Below, piece after piece: positions 12,015 through 25,461 of a DNA stretch of 64,000 nt. The position numbers were made by a program, and so were the translations under genes. Source of the stretch: Letharia columbiana (lineage: Eukaryota > Ascomycota > Lecanoromycetes > Lecanorales > Parmeliaceae); NCBI RefSeq assembly GCF_014066305.1, contig NW_023501052.1, positions 186,001 through 250,000 on the forward strand, read 5' to 3'. Each line of letters begins with the position of its first letter. The first letter of the stretch is position 1. Under the pieces are notes generated by a model. That model did no database searches. It was not told where the DNA came from and worked only from the letters and a program-made list of their open reading frames with translations.

Positions 12015-13404
12015 AGCGGGCACAGCGAGCAGCTTGATTCATATTCAGCATAGCGAGGAGTGATGATTACCACTGCTGTCTTCTGCACGGCGATCGGTTC
12101 TGTCTACAAATCTTCCATAGCCTTGATGATATTGGCAGCATACAGAAAGGCAGGTCTGTAGGATAAACCACCTGAACATCTCATGATAGATATGGAAGAC
12201 CCAGTGAGATTCTCAGTAATTGGAAGCGACAGATATCAAAGATTGCAGACAAAAGAAAGTAATTAGGAGCATACCTTACGTAGTTGCATAAGAAGCTCGG
12301 AGGAGAAAGATGTGGGTTCCGGTCCGTAGTCATCGATTTCTTGGCCCGCACTTCAGAACTTTGCCTAGCCTTTTTTCCTCTCGAAAATCCTCAAGCCCAT
12401 CCACCTCACCTCCGCTCAGCACCTGTACTACCCCTTCAATCCTCTGTTACTGTTCTGCTAATTTCTACCGATCAAGGGTCTTGTGATCATTTCTACGGAA
12501 TTTCAGAAGAGACTCGTCTGTCTGCTACAGCCGGGTCCAATTCGCGCCGTGAAGACTAACAAGTTGGAGGTGATCCGCACAGCGGTGCTTCCGGGTGACA
12601 AGCAAGTCTTACCTCGTGAATATCTTCCCACTTCCGGAGCCAGGTTGTCAAGTAAGTCTAAAGACTCAAGGACCTTCCAAGAAGCTCATCTTCTTTTGGG
12701 TCAAGCGATTGTGAACTAACAGTGGTAATAGTCCTCATACTCATTTTCACTTTCGCCTCTACTTAGACCATTCCCCTCAAAACAACACTGTTGGATCTGA
12801 TTCAGACTACAACCCTAGATGTTGGCAGACTATTACCGGGCTTCAGCTTCTGTGAAACCATTACACCAATACCTCTGATTGGTGGTCGCAACTAAGGTTG
12901 TTCGTGTACTGTGGTTTGCTTCACAGCACTGAGATTCTTCCAAGGCCTCCTCCCTCGACGAGCCTACGAAACTACCGCGAGTCCTCTTGCTTCCTGTTCT
13001 AAAACTTGCTCAATATTGCCAAGGAATCTCCTACCAGTAATCATTGGGACCAAAAAGCTTGTGTCCAATAAAAGCCGCACCGAAGACATTTATTGCATTT
13101 TCAGAACCAAAAGTCAAGATTAAAGCGACTCATACAACAGTCACCTCTCTTCAACACTGTCAACCTCGCATTCAACAGCCCCACGGGACAAGCATCAAAC
13201 CAACTGAGTGATAAACGTTCTTCTGGCTGGTAGGACCTGGTGGAGAAAGGTGTGGGAGGCGGTAGTACCACAACCTTTTTGAGATAGGTGGAGTTTGAAG
13301 GCTCGGTCAACACCATACGTGGGATTACCACTAACTTATCGGAAGCTGCCATACCGGCAGAAAATCAGACAACCGATCATCAGCAACGATCTTCAGTGGA
13401 CAAG
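12015..13404. other. Intergenic region and probable long 5' leader of the LARP gene
   Basis: No protein gene is supported. A good intron candidate (12652-12722; GTAAGT donor, CTAACAG end) suggests a spliced untranslated leader for the LARP1-like gene. Several short upstream frames are present. An in-frame ATG at 13288 precedes the chosen start. Confidence 0.45.
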
Positions 13405-16400
13405 ATGGCGGCGACAGCGCAGAAGTCCTCCGGAGATCTGGGGCAAACAACTCCCGCTTTGACATATGCTTTAGCTGCAAAGGGCAGGTCCCCATCAGTT
13501 CCTTCGCTGCTACCTAACGGCAAAGCTATCTCCGAGACTGCGGAGAATGGGTTGAAGAGATCTTCATCGTCTGGTAGCAGAGATACAACCGCGAATCCCA
13601 CCAAAGCTCCAACAAAGCGCACAACCAGCGAAACTCGGACGCCACAGGTGGAGGGCGTCACAGCAGGCGAAGAACAACAGCGGGTTCAGCACAGTGAAGG
13701 CAATGATGTAACCAAATCCGACAACGCTGCAGCAAAGCCCCACTCTGCTGCGCAGCCACAACCAATGGTCTCTACTCCATCATCACCAGAGTATGGCATT
13801 CCATCCGCATCAACTTTACCCAAAGAAGACGACGCGTTTTCAACTGTGAACGGCTCTTCAGAATCTACTTGGGACAAACAGTCTCAGACATCTCAAAATG
13901 GGAGCAAAGGTGGTGAAAAGGCAGATGCTGAAAAGGAACAAGCCACAAAAATTCCATGGGACGAAGAAGCTCCTGCACCTGTCTCGCTCAAGGAAGCGCC
14001 ACCACCACCAGTGAACTTCTGGCAGCAACGTATTGCGGCTCAGAAGCCCAAGCAGTCGACTCCTCTTCAGCCACCAAAGCCGGCAGTACCCAATCTCAGC
14101 CCTGGAAACGCTAACGGTCCGGCCAAGGGCACCGAAGCAACCACCGAGCAAAAGAAGCAGGACGGTAAGAAGAAGGGCAAGACAGGTGCAGGCCCACTGG
14201 ATGAACGCCCGGCTCTAGGCGCCGCTAGGAATGGAAGTAAGTCGGCCGACGCAGCCGATAAATCTTCTATCTTACCTGCGCCTCCACCGCCTCCACCTGG
14301 GGACGCAATGTCGTGGCCGGCGCCAGAGAGCGCCCTTAACGAGGGGAAAAAGAAGGCTCCGGACCGGGTAGAAAAAGACGACAAAGATACAACTCAAGCA
14401 CCCAAGCCCCACAAGGAAAAATGGGTGCCAATGCCTTTGGTTCACACTGTGGTCTTCGACACTCCGTTTCCTACCGCACGGAGAGGAGGCAAGCTCTCTC
14501 GTGGCGGAAGAGAAGGCGGTACACGCGCGGGCAACGTCGCGAATGCCACCAATGGTGCAGAGAAGCCAATTCTCCCAGGAATCGGTACCTCCACCAGCCA
14601 AACATTACCAGCAAGTGGTCTGGATCGAGGTAGAGGTGCTTTGAACCCGACTTCGACTAACGCCAACCTTTCGAAGCCAAAGAGAGCTTCCAGCGCGGGA
14701 CCTGCCACCCCAAGAGATCAGCGAAGATTGGGAGACGCAACACCTACAGAGAAGCGCAAGGAATTCGAGAACGGTTTTGCAAAAGCCGGTCAGAGCAATG
14801 GCAATAATGGCAATAATGTCAAGGAGACTCGAAGACCGTCTGTTCCTGCGGCGGCTAAAGACCCACAACCAGAATGGTCAACTCGCGTTGTCCCTATGGA
14901 TGGAGCCACAATCTCAACCAGCTCAGCACCGAGCAACATAGATGAGGACAAGAAGAACCTCAGCCTGGCTTCGGAGACGCCTGCATCCCCTAAAGCAGGT
15001 GGGCCTGAGCGAAGAAGCGAGGGTTCCATTAGACCACCTGACCTTGCGAGAGACTTTCAAGGAAGTCTTCCAGTGCGAGAACGGGGCGAGGGACGTCCAG
15101 AGCGTGGTCGTGGAGGATACCGCGGCCGAGGTGGGTCCAATCACGCTTTCTTCACCTCTAATCTGCCAAATGGCCATGGATTCACCAATGGTCAACAAGG
15201 ACAGTACCAACCACCACCAGCCACTCCAGCCAAATCGCACTCCAATCAAGAGAGCTCACCGTCGCATTCTCAAAGCTCTTACTACCAACCAACTCAGCAT
15301 TATGGCAAGCACCATCGTTCTAACTCGCGGTCACAATCAATACCCCAGTCTACGCCTTATGCTAGATTTTCTAATGGGCATCATTCGGGAGCTACGCATC
15401 TGGCTAGCTTGCAAACTGAAGTAGCAAATGAGTATGGCTATCAACCAGGCAACAACGGTATCATGAGCGCAATCCCATACAATCCATATTTGGAGATTCC
15501 TGTGTTCGGCATGGTGTCTATGCAAATGTGAGTAGTTCTGCCGCGCACAAGCTAGATTTGCTAACATTGTCAGGGAATATTATTTTTCTGTTGACAACCT
15601 TTGCAAGGATATGTTTCTTCGGAAGCAGATGGATTCTCAAGGATTTGTACCCCTGACTCTGTTGGCAAAGTTCAATCGCATAAAACAGCTCACAACAAAT
15701 TACGCTACGATACAACAGGTCTGCGTAAATTCACCGAATATCGAGTACTATGACCCTCGGGTCGACGGAATCGACCGGGTCCGAAAACGCGATGGGTGGC
15801 AGCAATGGGTCATGAAGATGGAAGATCGTGACCCATCAGCGCAGAATGACGGTCCGCTGCCACGTCACCAGTATCCTTCCATGAATGACGCACATTATAC
15901 ATTCGACGATGCCTCGGCAATCTCACCTCGATCAAGCGCCGTGGCCAACTCGGTCGAGAACTTTCAGTTCCAGTCCCTCGACAGTGTTGCACCTCCTCCG
16001 TACGGCCAAGCCGGTCCCATTGGTGCCTCAAATGGAACTGACGGTTCTACAATCCGAGCACCACTTTCTGCTGCTGTCTCCGAGTTTTCGCCCGCGGTGC
16101 GGTCTTCCAACGCTCGAAGCTTCTCGCAACCCGATTCTCAAGGCCCAGGAACCAGCGTCTTCACCGACGAGCAAGTCAACAATCTCAACATCGTCGTTCG
16201 AAAACCAGTGACCGCCACGACTCCGACGCGTCCTCCATTCCACTCATCGTCTTCTCGAACATTTTCCAATGGGTCAATAGACGGAAGATCCATTAACGAA
16301 GAGTTGTCAAAATTCACGGACCGTCAGCCAGCCCCAACCATGAATGGAGATGCACCCGACAGGTGAGACTGAGTGGAAGCTCCCCTTTTCTGAGAATAGA

Positions 16401-17002
16401 AACTGACAAGCGTCAACTCGCATAGGATTCAGAGATCGAGAAGTCCATTCCCTGTTGTTTCGCCCGGCCGCCAGATCGACAATAATGAATCGCCACCAGT
16501 CCTTTGGATCAAGGACAGACAGACTGCAGTCACAACCCTCGATACTTTGCCAAACGATTGTGCAGCGGAATCATACCACGACTTCCGACGCGATGCATTA
16601 AAGCAACGGGAGCAACCAGCAGCCGACAAGGCTCACCACCATGATAACATGCAGAGCCTCTACCAGTTCTGGTCGCACTTCCTTATTCGCAACTTCAACG
16701 CCCACATGTATGAGGAGTTTCGTCAATTAGCCCTCGAGGATGCATCCCAGCGCGAATCTACGACTGGATTGCGAAATCTGCTACAATACTATGATGAATC
16801 CATCCTCAGTCAGAAGACCATCTCTGATGAAAAAATTGCCCGTGATTTCGTTGATCTTGTCAGGCTCGAGGCCAACAGCAAAGAGCGGCCGGCCTTCGGC
16901 AAACTTAGGGCTGTGTGGAGGAATGGAGCCTACAACATGAAGAACCGCTCCAAGCTCAGCAAGTTCCTTGACCCTGACCTTAGATCCGAGCTTGATCGTT
17001 GA
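13405..17002 (+). CDS. LARP1-like La-motif RNA-binding protein
   Basis: Cytoplasmic mRNA-binding protein of the Sro9/Slr1/LARP1 group, about 1162 residues. Exons: 13405-15527, 15574-16362 and 16426-17002. The first 680 residues are low-complexity (Pro, Ser, Lys, Gly/Arg), with GRGGYRGRGG RGG-like motifs near residue 575. The La motif spans the first intron: PVFGMVSMQM joins EYYFSVDNLCKD, then GFVPLTLLAKFNRIKQL. Near the C-terminus, a conserved Phe/Tyr/Trp-rich segment beginning YQFWSHFLIRNFN and containing YEEFRQLALEDA resembles the DM15 cap-binding repeats of LARP1; that assignment is inference. Start at 13405 (MAATAQKSSG) is in good context; 13288 is an in-frame alternative. Confidence 0.87.
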
Positions 17003-17822
17003 ACGCAATGACGTTCAATGATCTGTACATATCCATTTCCCAGCGCGCCAACCACGAATCAATATGGGCGCAGATTCTATGGCGATTGACAAGGTGGCTC
17101 TGCCATGCCCTACGACTTTTAGACACTCCTGGCTTTGGGAGTCATTCCGTTATTCCTTTTTACCGGACCCGGAGACTGCTAGCGATGTTGCATGGATGGC
17201 ATTAGCATGGCACACGGGCGTTTTGGAGCATCAGCCGGGCATGCTCAAAAGAAACACTTATGCAGCGATGTCTGCGACGGATCTCTTTTCTATTCTACCA
17301 TGTGTGTACAAAAAGAGTGCACTCTTGCTCGCTGCCTAGGGCCTGGGAGACGATCTCACGAACATCTCCCCAATGGGTTCCTATCAGGTTTCGCTTCCAC
17401 TGTCGTCTGGCGACATGGCTCATGATCTTCTTCATTCGCACTTGATCATGTGGTGGAAAAGAATGCTTTATTTCACCATGCCTTATGTACAGCCGATGGC
17501 ATTGGCTACGGCCTTTGGCGATCGAGTCGCCCATCAGTAGAATACATGTGTGCTTGCTAGTTGTTGGAACATAATTAAAATTCACTCACTTCATTGTAAT
17601 AGCATCTTCTGGACCTTTCATTCCCGGATTCTCCTTTCTCCGGTTATGCTCAATCTTTGATCATCCGAGGCATCGATCATCATCGTGCGCCGGGACGCTC
17701 GGCGTTTTGCCGGCTAAAGTCTAGTGCCCTGTGGCTGAGCACTTTCATTCTTCGCAATTCCCTCTTCCTTACTTTATTCCCTGTGCCTCTGACAACTCCT
17801 CGAAATATAGAATCACCAAAAG
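17003..17822. other. Intergenic region
   Basis: 3' flank of the LARP gene and promoter of the next gene. Overlapping short frames show no motif or splice partner. Nothing else seen. Confidence 0.4.
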
Positions 17823-19308
17823 ATGGCGCCCTCAAGCGGGCACCTTCTTGTTCCGAAGGTCTTGCGAATCGTCAAGTAAAACCTCACTACCTGCGTAAAG
17901 GTCATTAAGCAACGCTAATGGCCAACTCTACAGATTCGCCATCGACAAGACTTCGTCCATCATCCGGGCAAAATTGCCTCAATCACGCATTGCAAACAAT
18001 GCTTCACTTCAACCTATCCGCATTTATGCCCAAAATCAACCCGTCCACCCTCTCGCCTATCTGAGACAATCCCGCTCTCAAAACAGCAACCGCTGGTTCT
18101 CAACCACCGCCCATCAATTCACTACCTCCGCCGCAAAAGCCCGCACCGGCGTTAAATATGACCGCTCAACCTTTCCGATATCGAAAGTCAGCAAGGCAAT
18201 TTCCCAGCGCGGCTCCGCACCCTTTGCCTCGACACTTCGTCCCAATTTGACAGGTGGAGCTCTACCCCGCTGCGTAGGCGGCTACAGTCTTGGTGGAGCC
18301 GGGAAAGGAGCCAGGCATTTCAGTCATACAACTGGTGTTCACGCTCAGGTAGTTCACAACGTCTCCGCCGGCATCAGAGCCTTCTTTGTTGGCGGTGGGA
18401 AAGCGAGATTCGATGGCGTCAACCCTGTCACGGGCGAGAAACGTTTCCGCTCCGTTTCGCAAACTGAAGATGCTGTCTACTCGCAATGGGAATCACCTAT
18501 GTCTTCTTCAATGAAAGGAACGAACCTCGAATTCAAATTTAGCCCCACCATCACTGCTCTCTGCCCCTCTTTCTCGTCCGAAAAGTCAAACCTGGACGTG
18601 ACATCCCTCAGCGACATCGACCTCCTCTCGACTCTTACATCCGACTTCGCCCGCGCAATCCAGGATCTCAGCCTCATCCTCACCGATCTCCGCGCCCTCT
18701 CTGCCTTGGGCGATCTACCCATTTCCCTTATCCATACAGCAGCCGGGCCAATCCTGAGCGTGCGCTTCCCGGGCTGCGACGCCGATCTCGTATCCCGCCT
18801 CTGCGATGAAGTAGGTGTAAGGCGCGGCTTGGTGGTCGAAGATGAAGGCTGGCACACTGCACTGGTCGGACAAGCAGGGCAAGCGGAGAAAGATGTAGAA
18901 ATGGCGCTCCTCTTCCCCTTTGCGCCAAACGCCACACCCTCCCTCCCCAGCGAGGGCGGAGAATACTACTTCACCAATGCCACCCAACGACAGCGACAAC
19001 CCGAGCAAGTAGATTGGCGCAACATGCTCTCGCCCTCTCGACAATCGCAATACACCGCAGAGTCACTACACGATAATCACAGTGCCGAAGACAGGACGCT
19101 CAAGTCGCCGGACCGACACGCTCATTCGCCCATCTCTGGGTACGAGAGTCTAGGTGACAGCGATTTCGCATCCGAGGATCCATACTTCCACACAGCGTCA
19201 CCGGTCAAGGCTGCGACTACGCAGGGGACGAGGGCGGAAAGTGGGGAGTATGAGGGGTTGGAGGGCATATACAAATTCTTGCAGGTTTGTGAGCAGGCGA
19301 AGCGGTAG
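17823..19308 (+). CDS. Conserved fungal protein of unknown function, possibly mitochondrial
   Basis: 475 residues in two exons (17823-17875 and 17934-19308; 58-nt intron). The join gives VLRIVKFAIDKTSS. The N-terminal 80 residues are rich in Ser, Arg, Gln and Ala and contain RWFSTTAHQF, the look of a mitochondrial presequence with a processing site. A core around residues 180-330 has FKFSPTITALCP and a segment on a split Asp/Val-rich motif (GCDADLVSRLCDEVGV). The C-terminus is acidic with a final amphipathic helix (EGIYKFLQVCEQAKR). Similar fungal proteins are often labelled casein kinase II beta 2 subunit, as far as I recall; I see no CK2-beta zinc motif, so that label would be unsafe. Confidence 0.75.
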
Positions 19309-21029
19309 GGTGAGCGGAAGGGCGCTCGAGGACATGGAAGGGAAGGGGTTAGGAACAGCATCATCGGCACAAATTGAAACTTTGACGGAATGGGAGGTGT
19401 TGGAGCTTGGATGTTTTCACGCCCGGCTGTCTCTATCTAGCCACCTAGAAAGAAAGATGCCGTACATTGAACCATCGTCCCGCGCTTGCTGCTTCCTTGC
19501 CTTACGTGCCGACAATGAACACCCACCACCTCCCCAACATCTTCGCCCACGACCGTGCTCGTCCTTGATCTCCGAATTGTGTCGGTTGTCATATTCCATC
19601 GTCCTCGATCCAAAAGCAGCAGATGGACTCAAGCCTGTCTCTTCAACAAGGAACCCTCACTCGCCCCCAGTCCTTTCCCAGCGCCGAGAGACAGCCGCAG
19701 ACGACGTCCACTCTTGCGCCCCGGTCTCAGGCCCATGGACCGGCGTGACGGGCTTTCGGCAAGAGGAGCGCGAGCGAAAAAAAGGAAAAAAAAAAATGCT
19801 GTGGGTGGCAAGCAGGGGTCAGCGATGGGGAAAAGCGTTGGGGAAGAGCAGGGGAGGGAAGCGCTCGGTATGGATTGGAATGGAATGGAATAGGGAAGAA
19901 GGGAGGGAGGGGTGGCCCGGCAAGAGGGGGAGGTAGGATGAGGAAGCACATAGACGTCGAGGCGCGCGTATCAGCGTGGAGGCTGGGAGTAGAGACATTG
20001 CGCGGATGGTTGAGGGAGTCTACGAGTAGCTGGGGCCTGGAAAGAGCTGGCAGGATGGAAGGCAACTCGGGGAGCCGCGACAACGGGGAGGGGAGAAGTG
20101 CTGAGTCTATGTGAAGAAGCGTGGGGGGAGATGGGTGGCAAGGGTCAGGTGGTGGTTGGGAAAGTTGAGCGTGGGATGAGAAATGGTGGTTACTGATGAT
20201 AGCTGGGACGAAGTGGAGATAGCTGGGACGAAGTGGAGAGTTTAGATTTGGAAGTGTTAATGAGAAGACGACAAAAATAGAAATTGATAGCAGAAGATGT
20301 CGTGAGGGTAAGGTGTCGTGTTGTATGCCCGTTATTCCCGTTGACTTTGGAAACGTGAGGGGTGACTGTGAAACGTGCAGTGTGGGAGGGCGCTGTATGG
20401 AGCGCATGCCGAACCCTGCACCTCCCCAAAGGTACTCTATACACGAATTAAGATCGAGATGAGGGGTCCGAACTTTGCGATTGCTTCTCCAGATCGTGGC
20501 GTGATGAAAGACTGTGATTCGTTTGTTTAAAAAATAAGCTGCACAAAATAAGCTGCACGATGTTCGAATGCTCGAGTCAATAGAAAAGCTGATGGTGCTG
20601 AGGAGGGTATCCTGGCGATCTATGTAGGTACCTTGGGGTCCTGCTGATTAGTCCTGGTCTGGTGCGGACAGCGGAGATCTCACTAGGCGGCATCCTGCGG
20701 ATAGCTGCATCCCTCCAATTGGAGACTTGGATAGCGCTTGAGCACAGTATACAGGAGTGAGGACGTAGTTCAACGAAGTGGTGCTAAATGGGGTGTTTAA
20801 TCGGTGTTCAATGCACGCGCCGTATTGATAAGGGTGCAGGAAAAAAAGCTTTGCTGCATATGCAACGTCTATTTCGGCCCGACATCCACTTATTTTGCAG
20901 ATTTATTTTCGCCTGGATTTGTCTTGAGACGCCGAGGTAAGTTTCTGCCAACTTCTTCAAAAGCTTCCACGTCAGCCTTTAGGAAGAGATGCAATGATTG
21001 CTAAATGAGTACCCAAGCAGCTCTAATGA
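19309..21029. other. Intergenic region with purine-rich stretch
   Basis: From about 19750 to 20400 the plus strand is strongly G/A-rich. Long minus-strand frames there are Pro/Ser-rich products of this bias and are not called. A 20-nt direct duplication (gatagctgggacgaagtgga) occurs near 20197 and 20217. No gene is supported. Confidence 0.4.
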
Positions 21030-22208
21030 TTAGTCGGTCATCCACGCTGCGACACGATTAGTGCCGAATCTGGCGGCAAATCGCAGACCTGTGCCCCCCA
21101 TGGGAAAGTAGCTGACTAGGTACCATACAAGCGACACTAGCTGTACAATAATCGAAAGAAGTGTAAGGACTGTGTTGTGAAGCTATCATGTGAACACACA
21201 GTCAGCAGGCCAATCTGCACAAAGCTGGGATCAAGTCGACCGTGTGCGAAGTACCGTCGCAGGCACTTGACGAGCAGCGAATTGATGAAGGGATGGAAGA
21301 AGACGTACTTTGATGGCAAAGAACAAGGTCAACCCAATGGAGCCAAAGTAAGCAGCGGTAAAAGGCAGTCGTGGCCCCGAGATAAGATGTTTGGCGTAAG
21401 TCGCTGGGCCCATCAAGACTGCCCATGAAGCCAAGAAAAGCACGGACCCGAAGGACCACCTACGTAGACGGTGCCAATATTAGCTACATGACCTCGTATT
21501 CCTAAGACATTGAAGAGTCATTGTTTGAAACATCGAGTAGGCAGTCGAAACAAATGCTTGATCGGCTGCCTTTCCCGAGATGAAGGCTCATGCGCCTTGG
21601 GTCCGGTAGAAGAGGGTGTGTGTAAAGGGTGGCGCGGATACGCGTCTTTTCCCAGCACAGTGAAGCCAATGGACAGGGTATACGAACAATATTGCGAACT
21701 TTCGGGGCACTGGCCACAGAATTGGAAACAAGGCGAAGCAGAGGACAAAGCAAGCCAAGGCAGCTACATTGCAAGCCCCAAAGACGAGTAGGCGATCCCA
21801 CCTACTCACTAATGCAAGACAGGAAGTGTCAGTATAGATCTGCGCTAAATTGAGGCAAAGTCGAGGAGGAAAGAACGGCAAAGTGCATGACCCTATGCAT
21901 GTGATGATAACGGCTGCAGAGGAGTTTTGGTCTTATCACAAGCGCTTTGCGCTAGGCTGGAAGAGGAGGCATGTAGACTCACAAGCGAAGAAGCCTTCTT
22001 CCTCTTCTCTCCGGTTAGGAGCAGGCAATGGAGCACCTGGACCTTCATTTTGTGTTGGTAGTCGAACGTAGCCTGCATTGCTGAAAGGATTGATGGATTG
22101 TAGCTTCGACAATATCGGGGTTGAGGAGGAGGTCGTGACTGGAATGTCTGGGTCTCGTCGAGACCAGCCCATGGAATTCATGGAGTCTCGAAAAGAAGTA
22201 GACGCCAT
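21030..22208 (-). CDS. sft2: SFT2-family Golgi vesicle transport protein
   Basis: Four-helix Golgi membrane protein of the Sft2/Got1 family that aids fusion of endosome-derived vesicles with the Golgi. 216 residues in four exons: 22208-21983, 21808-21688, 21459-21309 and 21182-21030. The cytosolic N-terminus includes GAPLPAPNRREEEEGFFA. Helix 1 starts LSRWDRLLVFGACN; helix 2 lies in WSFGSVLFLASWAVLMGP; helix 3 in LPFTAAYFGSIGLTLFF; helix 4 in LVSLVWYLVSYFPMGGTG. It ends RVAAWMTD. Introns (174, 228 and 126 nt) are longer than usual here, which breaks the gene into small frames. The start at MASTSFRDSM matches the family; an upstream in-frame Met at 22313 is less likely. Confidence 0.92.
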
Positions 22209-25200
22209 TGAATATGGAGCTAGATGATCTGCTTGATAGTGTCGGCTGGCCGCCTTTTCCGAGCTTCCCTGCAATATCAAATGCACCAAGACAACCTTAA
22301 AGTCTGGACTCAAAGTGGACTCGAGTGCTAAGGATTATGGATTATTATGGTTCCTTCTCGAAGTGTAGATGCTAAAAGCCGGAAGGATCGACGAGATAGA
22401 GCAAGGATGATAGGTCGGACTTGTACGCCTGTAGAGTACCTAAGGAAAAGGGATAGGGAAAGGGAAGTAATGCACGTTAGGCCGTGGGTAAGGTAATGCG
22501 CAGCGGGAACGGAAGATTTCGTGCAGAAGTAGCAGCTGATCTGCCTGTGAGTGTGGGGTAAAGAAACCGAATCGTGCGGATTGGGTATGGATTGAGTACG
22601 CGAGTGAGCGGAGGGCGTAAGTTGGTCCAATCGCAGTTGGGGTGCGCGCGCAGGGAGATGTTTTAAGAGGGTCCAAGGCACATTAGTGTGCTGTGCAGGC
22701 TTGTGACAAGAGACCGAGGGGACCCTAGTTTTGAGTAGTCGAGGTAGAGGAGGTAGAGGAAGGTAGAATGGGGGGGGGGTAAAGAAGTGTCTCTTTGTTG
22801 CGAAGGAACACGAGAGTCAAGGAAAGAGGGGAGGGGGTTCCATGAGAATGGGGATTTGAAAGCTAAGAATGAAAGAGGGTGTGCAAAATGGTGTAAGTGG
22901 TGTGTGGCTGTTCGGTGAAAGGTGATTGGGGGCGTCGGATGAAAAGCAGGGAAGCTATCGAAACGGTATTTTGTGATGATCTTATCCCATCCACTACACC
23001 CTCTTAGTTATTTTAATTGGGAAAAAGGAAGGACGAAAGAGAAAGAGAAAGGAAAGGAACACACCATGAAAGGCTGGAAAGGCATCAAGGAAGGAAGAGG
23101 ATCAGAGAGTCAAAATAAAAAGTAGGCGAGCGGGCACTGTTTTGAGATAGACTGACGCCTGGGATAGGATAGAGTGATCAAATGGTCTGAGCTTCATTTA
23201 TTCAACACTAAACTTCTTTCAATCTAGCGTAACGCGCCAGCAACCATCATCGCCTCGACCGCCACACCTTCTTTTCTCCCGTCAAAAAATAAATCAAGTA
23301 AAGTATTACTAGAGTATGCTGTGCTGGGAAAAAAAGAGTCGGCTTATTCGTAACCACTTTCACCGGTCGACCATCTTTCTTTATCATGACTTCAATGTAC
23401 ATCAAAGTACATTGCATGCTTGCCTAAACTTCACTGACTCACATTGGTCAGACGCTCATGGTCATGATCCTCTGTAGTGTGGCGCTGCTCTCGTAGTCCT
23501 CAATCCCAAGTAAAGAAAGTGAAACCATGAATGATCAACGAATGAGCAGCTGCTTTCATACCATTTGATCTACTCCATTAACCCTTGATCTTGTCGTTTG
23601 ACATATATTCCCGCCGACCCTGCAGTTCTTGCCGTGCGCTTTCCATCATTCTACATCAGCTCCCGTCTATAGCCACCAAAAGAAAAAGAGAAACGCCATT
23701 CTCAAAATATCAATCAGGCTATTCGATCCATCGGAGCAGTGAGCAACCTCAGCCCCACCAATCGCACGGCAAAGCCTTCAAAGAAAGCTCAACCCACCCA
23801 AAGCCTTGTCCTCCGCAATCCAGGTTAGCCTCGTCATCCCTTCTTACCTTCTTTCATCTCACTCTTCAACAGAGTATTGATCCTATAAATTATCATATTG
23901 CAACTTGGTCAAAGCTTTCCACGCAACCGGTGGTCATCCATCCCGCTGTCGTACCAAAAGTGCATAAACCTGAACGGAGCCCCACGCATTCCTGAGCGCT
24001 TGGCGTCATCGTACATTCGGGCCTAGCGCGGATCCATCCGAGAGCGCAAGCGAATTATCTTTGATACACCGCAACGAATCATCTCTCTTCCTTCACTCCT
24101 CACCATACTGGTGACATTCACCGCCGTCCTCTCCTCCACATTCTTCATTGCCCTCCCACCCAAGGGCAACAACCTCATCGCTCCATCCATCGCTGTCGCC
24201 CTTGTTCGGTCCAGCGCTCCAAGGGCCTGCACAGGCCCGTTCCTTCAGCTTACACCGCTTCTCGGTACCTGGCGGGTCCAGTGTAACGGACATCTCCATC
24301 AACACGGCTTACTGTTCTCGCACAAACACCACATCACATAACCCGCCCGGCTACTTGAAATACCTACATACCCAATTGAGCAACAACTGTCTTGTTGACC
24401 GTTGATCCGCAGCCGCAATCCCATCCGGTACGTATTCCCCACTACTTTGTTTGCTTTTCATGCTGCTTGCATACTCTTTACTGGTTTGCCAGTAATCATC
24501 ACATTTCATTCCGTGCCGTCAATCATGCCAGCATGAGCAAGCATGATCTGGCTGCCCCGTCTCTGGCTTCTCTGGGGCATGCAAGGCTTCTTCTTGCACT
24601 ACTCAGGCACGAGGAAGCTTCGAGAGTGGATCTTAGAATCTTCTATCTGCCACGCTCGTAGATCGTCAATCTCGCCAATACTGGCACCCCTTGCATAGCC
24701 GCTTCTTGTTCATTTGCCTTGCCGAAGAGAATGATTATTCGACTTGCTAACTATGAGCCTACTAGTCCCCAAAACCCCACAACAACAACACCGGGACTCT
24801 ACTCCAGTAGACATCCGCAGGTTAGCGAGTTAGCGCCCAAAGAAAACTTCAACGCACTCCGCAAACAGTCCGTCTCCAGTCACACTAGCCTACGCTTCTC
24901 ACAGAGAATCCTACACACAAGCTATCTGGTACGTCCGTTTCAAAACACCGATGTTTGTATGTCAAGCGTCAGGTGTCAGTATTTTCCAGTGTTGAGAGAT
25001 ACCTGTGTTGAGAGATGGCGCTAAATGACTTCATTTACAGACGTCCATTGACCCAGAAGCTTTAAAGGAAGTGATCTTCATCCGTGAGAGACGTTTCGCA
25101 CGTTACAATTCGAAAAAGATTCCAAGTGTCATATAAGACCGCGGTATTACACTTGCAAGCTCGTTGCCAATCGATTTGGTGCAGAATTCTCCACCTTCCG

Positions 25201-25461
25201 TCTTCGGAAAGGTCACCTCCGCACATCGTCCACGGGACGGGCCTGGAATCATCAAATTGAAAGCACGCCAAGATCGTTCATTCGTCTGCAGGGCTCCTCA
25301 TAGGCACTTACCCCATCTTTTGCGAGACACTATTGTCATGCCAGTACCATGTAAGTGTTCTAAACCTTCCAAATCTGTGGAAAAAAGCACAATTTTTCAG
25401 ACATAAATTTCTATTGGCAAGGAATCGCACTGGCCCCCATTTACAATGTTTGACCTCAATC
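22209..25461. other. Long intergenic region and spliced leader of the bHLH gene
   Basis: 3.2 kb without a supported gene. The left part is the SFT2 promoter. The right part looks like a long untranslated leader: intron candidates are 24928-25040 (GTACGT donor, GCTAAATGAC branch, TTTACAG end) and 25351-25400 (GTAAGT donor, TTTTTCAG end). Several short upstream frames precede the main ATG. A G10 run lies near 22771, and a small palindrome (aatgtac-N6-gtacatt) near 23395. Confidence 0.5.

Noticed and set aside
19727..20407. 226-codon minus-strand frame
   Set aside because: Pro/Ser/Leu-rich product of a purine-biased region; no motif and no splice context.
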